A stretch of DNA of 64,000 bases from Eucalyptus grandis (GCF_016545825.1 NC_052615.1:37225516-37289515); one strand, 5' to 3'. Positions 42,672 to 55,600 are shown, counted from the first letter of the stretch. Notes: generated from the letters alone by a model not told the origin. Numbers and translations: made by a program.

Positions 42672-42987
42672 CTTCGATAGATTTGGGTATGGATGACTTC
42701 TCGTATTGGTGGTGATTTCTCAAAAGTGGAACTGATAGCTGCTATAGCTGAAGATTTGGAAGCCAATTTCGTTGAATCAGGGGTGACAGACTTTGGAAAG
42801 ATCTTCCTGACAATTGGTGGTGTTGAGAGATTTCTTGCATTTGGATTCTCAAAATTAGCAGCTAGTGCATTGAAAGCAAGAGACCTGCCCCTTGAATGGT
42901 TTGCTTTTGCCTCATTATCAATTGCAAGTGTATTCACCATGCGCAGTACTTTTTTGTACTTGTGGCAGAAAAATCACCATGACCCAG
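42672..42987 (-). pseudogene. Chimeric exon: MAD1 joined directly to villin
   Basis: After an acceptor (ttctgcag) the exon begins with MAD1 sequence LGHGDFSA, then KVLRMVNTLAIDNEAK. At about 42893-42905 it passes without an intron into villin sequence RGRSLAFNALAANFENPNAR, NLSTPP, KSVTPDSTKLASKS and FEKSPPIREVI, ending at a good donor (gaag|gtacac). MAD1 is the coiled-coil spindle checkpoint protein at kinetochores; villin bundles actin. No native gene has this order. Homopolymer length changes (A run near 42955) shift the frame in the MAD1 half. Confidence 0.75.
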
Positions 42988-43709
42988 CTGCAGAAAAGGC
43001 AGACATGTTTTTAGTCGAGTGAAGCAATAAACAGATATAAATAAGAAATATAAAAAAGAAAGAAGCAAAAATGAGTCCCAAAGTGAGCATTACTGTGTAA
43101 TAGTTACGTGAAGGCTTTCTTTCATTGAGTCAAACCAGATCTTTGATCATAAAAGATGAAGCAACACATCTTTAGATTCCTCCAGGGATACAACATTTGT
43201 ATTGGTGGAAGCATAACCACTGCCTAAAGGCAAAGCAATTGCCTGATGGGAAAACACTTTTCCTTTTTTGGCCCCACAAAAGATGCCAGGATATATTTCC
43301 TCATTTTTGCACTGGTATCTACGAGGTCACAGAAATGTCCACAACAATTGCAAGATGTTAAGTCTACATCCATTATTATTTTATGCAGGTTCAAGACTAT
43401 CATGGGTGAGGCTAGCATGAACCAAAAAGCTACTTCATCACACAAATCTCTCACTGTTTCTAATAAATACATCAAATCAAGATGCACGTGCAACCTGTAT
43501 AAGCATATGGACCTATTAAAGATGAAGACACCAGTCTTATGCACACAAAACCATAGAGCAAACAGCAGCAGTATTAACCACAAAAAAACAAATGGTGTGA
43601 TTGCCCAGATCACAGATCATTTAGCATAGCCAGATACTTCACTCTAATAAGGAAAAGAGTTGAGCCAACAGAAAATGATGCGAATTTGCAAACTCCTAAA
43701 AGACCTTAC

Positions 43710-44097
43710 CTTTGACTCAAAAGAGAAATTTCGATCTAAGCCGATCACTTTCCTTTCCAGTGATTTTATCCTTCTTGCTTCATTATTTAGCCTCTCATTT
43801 AAATCTCCTGTTGCTGCGGATTATTAGCTTCCTTTTGCTCATTTAAACTGTTCTCCATTTCTTTGATACAGCATTCCTTCTTGGCAAGAGACAACTGCAA
43901 CTCCTGTTCCATATAAACACAGAGGATTGTCAGATATGTGGCAATAGCATTAAAATGAGGGACAAAGATGACGGTGAACCACAGATTGCAGAAGTTTACA
44001 TTTGCCACTTTACTCCCAGTTTCATCTTTCTCCCGGCTTCTTCAGCTCATTGACAAGAGTTTGATATTTATCCCGCTCCTCAGTGATCACTGAAAGC
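43710..44097 (-). pseudogene. MAD1 fragment, two coiled-coil exons
   Basis: Exon 44097 to about 44017 reads LSVITEERDKYQTLVNELKK. Exon 43903-43710 reads ELQLSLAKKECCIKEMENSL, then, with indels, LNERLNNEARRIKSLE, SDRLRSE and ISLLESK, with canonical splice sites (gaacag|gag, caaag|gtaagg). The next MAD1 exon, at 42987, continues LGHGDFS as in plant MAD1, so exon order and introns are preserved. This marks capture of genomic DNA, not of a processed transcript. N-terminal MAD1 exons and the C-terminal domain are absent. Confidence 0.75.
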
Positions 44098-44874
44098 TGT
44101 GAAAGAAAAGCAATATCTACTGAAGGGGCACAGAACATGTCTATATGGGGAGCAGAGAATGACCAGAAAGTGAAAATAGGAAATAACACAAAATGATCTA
44201 AATATTACAACAAGGTCATGTAACTACAAGATAACTTGCAAACCACCTCCAATAATCTGTATTATGAAATCTCATCAGATACTGAAGAACACATTGAAAG
44301 TAGATAAACTGTTCTCGTAGACCTTCATCGCAGCCAACTTATGAATATCCAATGGAGCAGGAAAAGGTAAAGCAACAATACAAACCAAAACTCTTCAAGC
44401 ATCAACTTAAGAACATAAAAAAAGAGAATATAAGAAAGAATCTACTCTGCATCTAACCATATAAGGCTTCTGTTTCCAGAATAGCACCTGTTAGATCAAA
44501 TTTGATCTTGACATTCTGTTTCTTTATTCCTCACGGTGCTAAGATGAGTATCATAATCAGTCAAGGCAGGTGCATATTGTCTACTTTATGATGCGGGATT
44601 TCCCAACATTTGGCTATCATTAGCATCTACAAGTCTCGGGCCATGTATAATTTCATTCTGTTTATGCAGAAACATTCTGCCACATACAGGCTCTATTACG
44701 GTTGGTGTTCATCATCTTTTATGAACCATAAACAATGATTTTTAATTTACAACTCAAAATTGCTCATGCATCAAAGGCTTTCAATTATGGACCTAAACAC
44801 TTGAGCAGAAGAACATGTAAAAATACATGGACTCAAAATACCATGCCACCTCTATGCCTCAAGTTGAACCATAC

Positions 44875-45015
44875 CTCTCCAATGGTTAAAGCATGCATTT
44901 TCATCTTGGAGTCAACTTGTTGTCCCAACCAGACAAAGATTGCTGAGTGACAATCCAAGACAAATATATCTTCGGTCATCAAATCATCCTGACTAAAATT
45001 GTGTATTTCTGTCAC
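44875..45015 (-). pseudogene. Villin fragment, one intact gelsolin-repeat exon
   Basis: The 141-nt exon is open throughout: VTEIHNFSQDDLMTEDIF, VLDCHSAIFVWLGQQVD, SKMKMHALTIGE. It has a perfect acceptor (ttgcag|gtgaca) and donor (gagag|gtatgg). It corresponds to a C-terminal gelsolin domain of villin 2/3-type proteins. The following villin exons, which should lead to the linker, are missing and MAD1 exons stand in their place. Confidence 0.85.
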
Positions 45016-46364
45016 CTGCAATAACAATATCGAATGGCTGTATAAGCAAGGACCTCGATAACATGCTAGCACAACAAGTAAGAATATATGCAAGCATCTT
45101 TAAAGCAGTGGCAATTGAAAACAAAGGAAGACATTAGTAAAATGAGCAGAATACTCTGAGATGCCTCAGTTTTATGATACAGCAGAATAGAGACGAGTTG
45201 GAATGAATGCTTATGATCAGCAGTAATATGTAAAGAGGTCAAAGGAAAAACTACAAAAATAATGGCAAAAGATGCAACTGTTTTAAAGGCTGGAGCAAAG
45301 GGGTTGGCCCAAAAGGGAGAAAATCTCAAGCAGAGGGGAGGGATCATGGATTTTATTTTAAGCTAGACAGGGTGCTACTGGCATGCGCTCGTTCTAGAGA
45401 TCATATTCCACTATCAATTGCCAGAAATTCATCTCATAATTCAGCTGATCACTCCACTGCTTTGTTATCTTGAGCGACAGTCTAATACACAACTCCATTC
45501 TCCAGAATATCAATCATGAAAAAGCTACAGACATATTCAGTGTGTACATTTTAGTAGATTTTTATTTATTATTTTTATGAGGTAAATGGAAAAAAAGAAG
45601 AAGAAGCAACAACTAGGTAAATGTCCGTGATGGTTACACCAGATTTACATATATTATTAAATAATTACAGCAGTTTACGATGCTCGGGTCAGGTGAGAAA
45701 AGATACCTTTATGGTGGTTATTCGTCGAATTGGATCTGCTTTTCCAAGAAGCTTGCCTCCTCTCCGCCAGGATTGAGCCTATTTCCAACACCAAGCTACG
45801 GAGAACTATGGAAGAAGTTCTTATCCAGTAACCCCCCAGTGGGAAATGAATTAGGCATTACAAACAAATACCACTTTGTCTACTGCAGTATAATAATAAA
45901 CAACAAACGAATCTTCGACAATGCTTTGATTTACGATGATAGGGGTACTACAAGATGTAATTGAATCTGCCATGACTTATAATTCTTCCTGACTTGAAGC
46001 AATAAATGCTGAGAGAATATTATTTGCAGACATCTACTAGTCTACCAATTACTAAATGTGTGGCAACTCATATAGAAAAGGAGTTACTGACCTTCAATAA
46101 TACTATAGTTTTGGAAGACCTCCACTTTTGTTTCCTCACTTTCCTTAGAATACGCACTGTCTCTACCTTGACTTCATCTGTTATGGAGCTACCCATTCGC
46201 CCAAGGAATTTTAATGAGGACAGTGCTTTTTTTTAAACATCTATATAGCTGCACAAAGCTGAGATATCTTTAAAATTAATCTGTTTAATAGCTTTCATGA
46301 ATGTATCAGGCTTGTGGAAAATAATAACATTCTACATGTCAATCTTAAGTGGAGCTGATGGACT

Positions 46365-46640
46365 TAATCTTGGTCCTGAATGCCTTTGTAAATCTGGTGA
46401 TACTTCCATTTACTTCCCAACTAGTAGCAGCTGACGGGTACTTATCATTCCATAAGGAATAGAAATTAGTTTTACCCGTCTCCCTGTCATCAAACAAGCA
46501 AGGAAATCCACTGTCAATCTCCTCATCCGACTCAATGGCAAGTCGACAGTCTCTTTCATCCACCCTGACCTGCCGAGAATGCCACGAGTAAGATGAACTT
46601 GCCCTTTGACCAGGTGATAAGACCATATGTGCAACAAAAT
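46365..46640 (-). pseudogene. Unidentified exon(s) in the composite element
   Basis: One minus frame reads VDERDCRLAIESDEEIDSGF, PCLFDDRETGKTNFYSLWND, then TSWEVNGSITRFTKAF. An acceptor-like ctcggcag precedes VRVDERD. It looks like real coding sequence (acidic, no low complexity), but I do not recognise the gene. It may belong with the exon at 46766-46918 or to a further captured gene. Confidence 0.4.
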
Positions 46641-46765
46641 CACTGAGATGATTTCAAACAACTCAAGACAACTTGTACCAATCCTTCATTTGAAGAATTG
46701 ACAAGCATGTCTTATTATCGATTGCCACATGGTGAGCAAAATGAAACTTGAAAAAGCAGAAACAC

Positions 46766-46918
46766 CTTTCTGTTTGATAACACATCTTTTTGCCCGTGCT
46801 TCATAATTGGCATATTAGAAGCAAAAGTTGCTTTGCTGACTTCACTGACGTCCACCCTCCTAGTTCTGTCTTTGGTACCGAATTGGTTTGCAGATGTACT
46901 TTCGAATTTGCAGCTGAA
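46766..46918 (-). pseudogene. Unidentified intact 51-codon exon in the composite element
   Basis: Flanked by gtttcag and an aaag|gtgttt donor, the exon is 153 nt and open throughout: STSANQFGTKDRTRRVDVSE, VSKATFASNMPIMKHGQKDV, LSNRK. Perfect splice signals and an uninterrupted frame suggest a genuine exon from a fourth captured gene, or from an N-terminal part of one of the named genes that I do not recall. Confidence 0.5.
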
Positions 46919-47587
46919 CTGAAACCAACAATTTGATATTTCAAAATGCTTGGGGACACAGGACAGAAGAAAATCGGGACAAGCAAAACATAAGTAGGCA
47001 AGCAAGCAGGAAGCACATTTACTAATCAAAACATGCATGCCATCCCAGATCAGACAGAGGCAGCAAGTGAAAGATCCATCCTAGGCCCAGCTAATTACGA
47101 TTCATGTTGAGTTAGATTGTGTTCTTTTGTTATGTGTGTTTATTGAAAAAAGGCGCATGCACACATAGAGACAATTAGAGTAATTTGACCAGTGAATAAA
47201 TTCCATCGTACATATTTCGATAATTTTACGAACACCATTTGAAGGAAATTAGATTCTCCACATGAAATGTCTTGATTTTAACAAAAAGATAACATCGGTG
47301 TCTCAGCTTTGACTGCAGAGAAGAAAATGCCTGCATATAGTTGTTAAAAGTGTCAGTACGCTGGCTACCCAAATAGGCTTTTAAAACTCACGAGTGCAGA
47401 TTTTGATGCATACGATTTCAGTTGTATCGATTTCTCACGAAACATTCACTTCCGATATTTTAAGCAGCCAAAACGATGAGTCCAGGCTTGACACCTCTGA
47501 GCTACAAACTACTTAACCTTGCTAACAGGGCTGCGATGATCTATTTCTCTATTCAGAAACGCAATCAACAGAGACAAGATCACACAC

Positions 47588-47918
47588 CTTTGTAATTGTT
47601 GTGCATTCCTTTGTGGGAGAGCACAAATGACGGTACCACTTGCCGGCGTTCGGGAACGAGCCTCCGGGCTTCTCGAGCCGCGGCGTACACCTTGATGTCG
47701 TCCTTCCTCCTTCGTGAGCTGATCTCTGCCATCGAAAACGACGCCGATAAACATCCCAAACAAGCAAGGGGGCCCAAGATGCCGAATCAACCGATAGATC
47801 CCCGTGCGCGAAGAAGAGAGAGATTGAAGTGTTACCCGGAGATGTAGGTCTTGCCGGAGAGGAACTCGTCGAGGGACTTGAGGCCCGACTCCGTGTGGAG
47901 ATTCGTCGAGGAACTCAT
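47588..47918 (-). pseudogene. Elongation factor 1-beta fragment, first two exons
   Basis: EF1-beta is the nucleotide exchange factor for eEF1A. Exon 1 (47918-47836) is intact: MSSSTNLHTESGLKSLDEFL then SGKTYISG, with donor g|gtaac. Exon 2 (47725-47588) gives DQLTK, DDIKVYAA, LEKPGGSFPNAGKWY across frames: seven extra bases sit between DQLTK and DDIKVY, with two more indels. Everything after KWY is missing. The segment from 47919 to about 48040 looks like the native leader. This fragment sits next to the right terminus, so its promoter could drive transcription through the villin and MAD1 pieces. Confidence 0.8.
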
Positions 47919-48162
47919 CAAGGGCGAGCAGCGTCGGGCAGAGACAGAGGAGAACTGTGAGTGTGAAGTGTGAAGGTGAAGTGAACTGAGTGAGAAGAGA
48001 ACTGAGACTATGGTAAACATAAAAATTGTTAGGGCTTTTCTGAATCTAACCGGTTCCAAAAAAGAAATTGGGAACGGAACCGATCTCTTTAGAAACGGGA
48101 CTCTGGTTTGGTTCTCCGATTTCCAGTTCTAACTAGGAACCACGTTCACCCAGTAGGAATCT

Positions 48163-49680
48163 GAACATTGAGACCAAGCGGGTGTTGTACAGATGACAAT
48201 TTGAGCCAGGAGTGCAGTCAAAACTTACTGAGCTGCATGGCCAACTTCAAGAACTACAGAGGGCGAACGTTTAAAGGAAGCAAATGCTAAGTCGAGGGTG
48301 CCGTCACGGAAGCTGCTTTGGTTGCCCGAAGATACCTCCACAGGTCCTGAATCTCTGTCCTTGGTCAAATTCGACACATAAATCATCAAGAATTCGACAC
48401 ATAAATCTCATCAAGAATCCAAAATGGCTAGGTAATCTTGTGAAGAGAATATAGCAATACAAAACATGGTAATAACTTACCACGAAAAAATTGTTGAGGG
48501 ACTGAGATAACTTTAGTTGAGGGGTTTCCTGAAAAGTACATATGGCTCATTTGAGACAACTGTTCTTCCATTTGAGCATCTTCACGTATAAGATGAAATT
48601 GAAAGTATTTGCATAGGTGAATAAACAAAACCACATAGATGTCAACTGAGGAAACAAATCATTCTTCAAGTTCAGTAATTCCAAAATTATAACTTTGATT
48701 TGCTTGTGATGGTCATTAACAGCTTATCCAGGGTGAGCAATCTTACTTGATGGCTATGACATCTGACTGTTGGCATTATCAAGAGAGTGATTTCTCTAAA
48801 GCATCATATCATATTCCTTCATCAGCTTCCACGTTCCTTGAATCACGTAAGAGAAGGAAAACAACACCCATGAAAATTGAATAAATTCGACCTAGTTATT
48901 TCATGTAAAAGAAAGGAGACAAAAAGCAAACCTCCTCATTCATAGGTTGCTAATATCAAAGGGTTAATACATTAACTACATAAACTTTTAGTCGGTGAAA
49001 ATATTTAATAGTCACAGAAAATCGTATCTTACGTATTTATTGACAGATTTGTAAATCTATTGAAGTGCTACACTTGTACAATTTGAAAAAATTGGGCACT
49101 AGCTAATATATGAGTACGATAGTAAAATCATTTTTGAGTCGGTAGTTTACTAACCACGCCTATAAAATCTGAAAGACATCAGTAATCTTCCGATCTATTA
49201 AAACGTTGGTAAATCCTTCTACTTTTCCTTGTAAATTTGTTATTAACTCCTTCCAAGATCCATAGCACGATACCCCTGAAGCATCGTGTCAACTTCCACG
49301 ACCAGAGTCAACATTCCTTGAACTACTTAAAAGACAAATGTAGAAGAATATCGGGCTATCAAGCAAAATGGTGTTATCAAGTAGGAACTGCTGATGAAAT
49401 TCGGCAATGCATCTGGAAAATGAACAGTGTTACCTGCTTTATTTACCTTTCAAAGCAAAATGTGAATTCGGGGACCCATTGTTTCTCTCTGCTGCAGTAG
49501 TGCAATGAACGAATGGAATTCTGATAAGTTGCATCGCTGAACATCTTTTAGAGTTGAACACCTCGATTCCTAGAGCTCTGTGGTCTCCACGAGTTTATGC
49601 GAGATTGACCCCCATCTTTTCATTAAAATTTCGAATTTCCACAGATGGGGACAATTTGCTGAGGCTCGAAGCTAAATCCC
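48163..49680. other. Intergenic between composite element and resistance gene, no gene seen
   Basis: AT-rich, ORFs up to 87 codons with no recognisable domain. Confidence 0.5.
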
Positions 49681-52600
49681 TCATTTGTATACATTTGTGA
49701 CTTTCTCTAGTCCCTGAACATCACGAAGCTTTGAGCACCCTCTCATGTTCAAATATGTCAGGTTATCGAAGCACGAGAGGTCTGGTAATATTTCAATGGA
49801 TCTGCACCTAGGTAAACTCAATTTTTCTAAGTTTTTTGATAGATGTTCAAGGCCATCAAGGTTGGACAACTTTGGCATCTATGTACAAAGAATCTTTCTA
49901 AGGATTTTGATGCTTCCAGACCCTTGAATTCTGTCAGCTCATTGCAACAAGAAAGAGCTAACTTTGACAAGAATACCAATCTCGACAAACTTGGTAACTC
50001 TTTCAACTCATTGCAATTGTAAACACAAAGCTCCCATAATCTAGAGGAAGGTCCGGCATGGATTTCAACAGTTGGAAAATATAAAAACGAGCACTTTTAG
50101 GTGGACCAGATGAGAGTTGAGGCAATGTGTGATGCTGATGTGTAACTCTTAAATCTGTTTTTCTTTCTTTTTTTGTTTTTTGTTTTTAGCAGCAACTCTT
50201 AAATCTGTTAAACAGGCAAGAAGTTGTGGAGCGACCAAATATTTTGACGCCTTCTTAATTGAAGGAGTTGCACGAAGGCAGCTAAGCAATGCTTTGCGGC
50301 AACGATTGAAAGTCTCGTAGTTGTATATTGAAATTCCTCAAGAGCAGAAAGCTTATCGGATCCACTAAGAAAGCAAGAAACGCTTGACCCACTTAATCGA
50401 AGGATCTTCATGAAGACAACTCATCTATAGGGATTTCCCCTTTCAGATTCTTGCATTTACTGACATCTAATTCTTCAAGTTTCTCAAGACAAGAAAGCTT
50501 ATCAAATCCATTGGAGAAGCTAGAAATGCTTGTCCAACCTAATCGAAGGATCCTTAGTGAAGACAACCCATCTATAAGAATTTCCCTCTTAGATTCTTGC
50601 ACCTTGCAACATCTAATTCTTCAAGTTTCTCTAAATGAAAGCTTATTAAATAAGTTAGGAAGCCGTAAATGCTGTTCCATTTAATCGAAGGATCTTTAGT
50701 GAAGACAACCCATCTATGGGATTTCCTCCAAATTCTTGCATTCACTAACATTTAATTCTTCAAGTTTCTCTAGACGAACGCTTATTGAATCCATTGGAGA
50801 AGCCGAAATGCTTGTCCAACCTAATCTAAGGATCCTCGTGAAGACAATCCATCTATAAGAATTTCCCTCCTAGATTCTTGCATCTTGTGGCATCTAATTC
50901 TTCAAGTTTCTCAAGATGAGAAAGCTTATTGAATAAGTTGGGGAAGCCAAAAACGCTTGTTCCACTTAATCGAAGGATCTTCAAATAAGACAACCCATCT
51001 ATAACAATTTCCCTCCCAGATTTTTGCATTCCCGACATCTAATACTTCAAGTTTCTCAAGACAAGAAAGCTTACTAAATCCATTGGAAAAGCCAAATGCT
51101 TGTCCAACCTAATCGAAGGATCTCATGAAGACAACCCATCTATAAGAATTTTCCCTCCTAGATTCTTGCATCCTGTGACATCTAATTCTTCAAGTTTCTC
51201 AAGACGAGAAAGCTTATTGAATAAGTTGGGAAGCCAAAAATGCTTGTCCCCTTAATCGAAGGATCTTCAAGAAGACAACCCATCTATAAGGATTTCCTCC
51301 CGATTTTTGCATTGTCTCACATCTAATAATTCAAGTTTCTCAAGACAAGAAAGCTTATTGAATCCATTGGAGAAGCCGGAAATGCTTGTCCAACCTAATC
51401 GAAGGATCCTCTGAAGGCAACCCATCTAAAAGAATTTTCCCTCCTAGATTCTTGCATCCCGTGGCATCTAATTCTTCAAGTTTCTCAAGACGAGAAAGCT
51501 TATTGAATAAGTTGGGGAAGCCAAAACGCTTGTGCCACTTAATTGAAGGATCTTTAGCGAAGACAACCCATCTATAAGGATTTCCCTCCCGCATTTTTGC
51601 ATTGTCTAACATCTAATACTTCAAGTTTCTCAAGACAAGAAAGCTTATTAAATCCATTGGAAAGCCGAAATGCTTGTCCAACCTAATCGAAGGATCCTCG
51701 AAGACAACCCATCTATAAGAATTTCCCTCCTAGATTCTTGCATCCTCGTGGCATCTAATTCTTCAAGTTTCTCAAGACGAGAAAGCTTATCGAATAAGTT
51801 GGGGAAGCCAAAAACGCTTGTTCCACTTAATCGAAGGATCTTCAAGGAAGACAACCCATCTATAGGATTTCCTCCCAGATTTTTGCATTGTCTAACATCT
51901 AATACTTCAAGTTTCTCAAGACAAGAAAGCTTATTGAATCCATTGGAGAAGCCGAAATGCTTGTCCAACCTAATCGAAGGATCCTCATGAAAGCAACCCA
52001 TCTATAAGAATTTCCCTCTAGATTCTTGCATCCAAGTGGCATCTAATTCTTCAAGTTTCTTAAAATGAGAAAACTTATTGAATAAGTTGGAGAAGCCAAA
52101 AATGCTTGTGCCACTTAATCGAAGGATCTTCAAGTGAAGACAATCCATCTATAGGGATTTCTCCTTTCGCATTCGCATTCACTAACATCTAATTCTTCAA
52201 GTTTCTCGAGACAAGAAAACTTATTGAATCCATGGAGAAGCTAGAAATGCTTGTCCAACCTAATCGAAGGATCCTAAGTGAAGACAACCCATCTATAAGA
52301 ATTTCCTCCTAAATTCTTGCATCCGTGGCATCTAATTCTTCAAGTTTTTAAGACGAGAAAACTTATCGAATAAGTTGGGGAAGCCCAAAACGCTTGTTCC
52401 ACTTAATTGAAGGATCTTCATGAAGACAACCCATCTATAAAGATTTCCCTCCTGCATTTTTGCATTGTCGACATCTAATACTTCAAGTTTCTTAAGACAA
52501 GAAAACTTATTGAATCCATTAGAGAAGCCGAAATGCTTGTCCAACCTAATCGAAGGATTCTCATGAAGACAACCCATCTATAAGAATTCCCCTCCTAAAT

Positions 52601-55600
52601 TCTTGCATCCTCGTGGCATCTAATTCTTCAAGTTTCTCAAGACGAGAAAACTTATTGAATAAGTTGGGGAAGCCAAACACGCTTGTTCCACTTAATCGAA
52701 GGATCTTAGCGAAGACAACCCATCTATAAGGATTTCCCTCCCAAATTTTGCATTGTCGACATCTAATACTTCAAGTTTCTCAAAACAAGAAAGCTTATTA
52801 AATCCATTGAAAAACCAGAAATGCTTGTCCAACCTAATCGAAGGATTCTCAATGAAGACAACCCATCTATAAGAATTTCCCTTCTAGATTCTTGCATCTC
52901 GTGGCATCTAATTCTTCAAGTTTCTCAAGACGAGAAAGCTTATTGAATAAGTTGGGGAAGCCAAAACGCTTGTTCCACTTAATCGAAGGATCTTCGGAAG
53001 ACAACCCATCTATAAGGATTTCCCCACCCAGATTTTTGCATTGCTCGACATCTAATACTTCAAGTTTCTCAAGACAAGAAAGCTTACTAAATCCATTGAA
53101 AAGCCGAAATGCTTGTCCAACCTAATCGAAGGATCCTCTGAAGACAACCCATCTATAAGAATTTCCCCTCCTAGATTCTTGCATCCTGTGGCATCTAATT
53201 CTTCAAGTTTCTCAAGACGAGAAAGCTTATTGAATAAGTTGGGGAAGCCAAAAACGCTTGTGCCACTTAATTGAAGGATCTTTAGCGAAGACAACCCATC
53301 TATAGGATTTCCCCTATTTTTGCATTGTCTCGACATCTAATACTTCAAGTTTCTCAAGACAAGAAAGCTTATTAAATCCATTGGAAAAGCCGAAATGCTT
53401 GTCCAACCTAATCGAAGGATCCTCGTGAAGACAACCCATCTATAAGAATTTCCCTCCTAGATTCTTGCATCTCGTGGCATCTAATTCTTCAAGTTTCTCA
53501 AGACGAGAAAGCTTATCGAATAAGTTGGGAAGCCAAAAACGCTTGTTCCACTTAATCGAAGGATCTTCAAGTGAAGACAACCCATCTATAAGGATTTCCT
53601 CCCGCATTTTTATTGTCTAACATCTAATACTTCAAGTTTCTCAAGACAAGAAAGCTTATTGAATCCATTGGAGAAGCCGTAAATGCTTGTCCAACCTAAT
53701 CGAAGGATCCTCGTGAAAGCAACCCATCTATAAGAATTTCCCCTTCTAGATTCTTGCATCCAAGGGCATCTAATTCTTCAAGTTTCTTAAAATGAGAAAA
53801 CTTATTGAATAAGTGGAGAAGCCAAAAACGCTTGTGCCACTTAATCGAAGGATCTTCATGAAGACAATCCATCTATGGGATTTCTCCTTTCGAAATTCGT
53901 GCATTCACTAACATCTAATTCTTCAAGTTTCTCGAGACAAGAAAACTTATTGAATCCATTGGAGAAGCTAGAAATGCTTGTCCAACCTAATCGAAGGATC
54001 CTAAGTGAAGACAACACATCTATAAGAATTTCCCTCCTAAATTCTTGCATCCCGTGGCATCTAATTCTTCAAGTTTCTCAAGACGAGAAAGCTTATCGAA
54101 TAAGTTGGGAAGCCCAAAACGCTTGTTCCACTTAATTGAAGGATCTTCGGAAGACAACCCATCTATAAAGATTTCCCTCCTGCATTTTTGCATTGTCGAC
54201 ATCTAATACTTCAAGTTTCTTAAGACAAGAAAACTTATTGAATCCATTGAGAAGCCGAAATGCTTGTCCAACCTAATCGAAGGATCCTCGGTGAAGACAA
54301 CCCATCTATAAGAATTTCCCTCCTAAATTCTTGCATCCCGTGGCATCTAATTCTTCAAGTTTCAAGACGAGAAAACTTATGAATAAGTTGGGAAGCCAAA
54401 ACGCTTGTTCCACTTAATCGAAGGATCTTTAGCGAAGACAACCCATCTATAGGATTTCCTCCGCATTTTTGCATTGTTCGACATCTAATACTTCAAGTTT
54501 CTCAAAACAAGAGCTTATTAAATCCATTGAAAACCAAATGCTTGTCCAACCTAATCGAAGGATTCTCAGTGAAGACAACCCATCTATAAGAATTTCCCTT
54601 CTAGATTCTTGCATTCTCGTGGCATCTAATTCTTCAAGTTTCTCAAGACGAGAAAGCTTATTGAATAAGTTGGGGAAGCCAAAAACGCTTGTTCCACTTA
54701 ATCGAAGGATCTTCTAGTGGACAACCCATCTATAAGGATTTCCCCACCTGATTTTTGCATTGCCCGACATCTAATACTTCAAGTTTCTCAAGACAAGAAA
54801 GCTTACTAAATCCATTGGAAAAGCCGAAATGCTTGTCCAACCTAATCGAAGGATCTTCAGTGAAGACAACCCATCTATAAGAATTTCCTCCTAGATTCTT
54901 GCATCCCGTGGCATCTAATTCTTCAAGTTTCTCAAGACGAGAAAGCTTATTGAATAAGTTCGGGAAGCCAAAAACGCTTGTTCCTTAATCGAAGGATCTT
55001 TAGTGAAGACAACCCATCTATAAGGATTTCCCTCCCAGCATTTTTGCATTGTCGACATCTAATACTTCAAGTTTCTCAAGACAAGAAAGCTTATTAAATC
55101 CATGGAAAGCCAAATGCTTGTCCAACCTAATCGAAGGATCCTCGTGAAGACAACCCATCTATAAGAATTTCCCTCCTAGATTCTTGCATCTCGTGGCATC
55201 TAATTCTTCAAGTTTCTCAAGACGAGAAAGCTTATTGAATAAGTTGGGGAAGCCAAAACGCTTGTTCCACTTAATCGAAGGATTTTCAATGAAGACAACC
55301 CATCTATAAAGATTTCCCTCCTAGATTTTTGCATTGTCGACATCTAATACTTCAAGTTTCTCAAGACAAGAAAGCTTACTAAATCCATTGGAAAGCCGTA
55401 AATGCTTGTCCAACCTAATCGAAGGATCCTCAGTGAAGACAACCCATCTATATGAATTTCCCTCCTAAATTTTTGCATTCTGTGGCATCTAATTCTTCAA
55501 GTTTCTCAAGACGAGAAAACTTATTGAATAAGTTGGGGAAGCCAAAACGCTTGTTCCACTTAATCGAAGGATTTTCAAGGAAGACAACCCATCTATAAGG

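Larger units (their letters stand above)
42205..48154. mobile_element. hAT-like composite element carrying captured host gene fragments
   Basis: The left end from 42205 reads TAGGGGGTGAGCAGTTCC. The right end, reverse complement from 48154, reads TACTGGGTGAACGTGGTTCC, and both continue with CTxGTT and AGAACxxGAAA. The 8-bp flanks are agaatttg (42197-42204) and ggaatctg (48155-48162), 6 of 8 matching with two transitions, as expected for an aged hAT target duplication. Inside, all on the minus strand with introns retained, are exons of elongation factor 1-beta, villin and MAD1 plus unidentified exons. No transposase is seen, so it would be non-autonomous. The ends resemble the terminus at 11157-11168. 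Alternatives are a Helitron (no CTRR end or hairpin found) or segmental rearrangement; the ends and flanks favour hAT. Confidence 0.6.

Noticed and set aside
43224..43629. 129- and 127-codon ORFs on both strands
   Set aside because: They fall in the intron between two MAD1 exons whose order is conserved; the translations show no domain.
42205..48154. A Helitron origin for the composite element
   Set aside because: Mixed gene capture fits, but no TC start, CTRR end or 3' hairpin was found at the boundaries, while hAT-like inverted ends and 8-bp flanks were.
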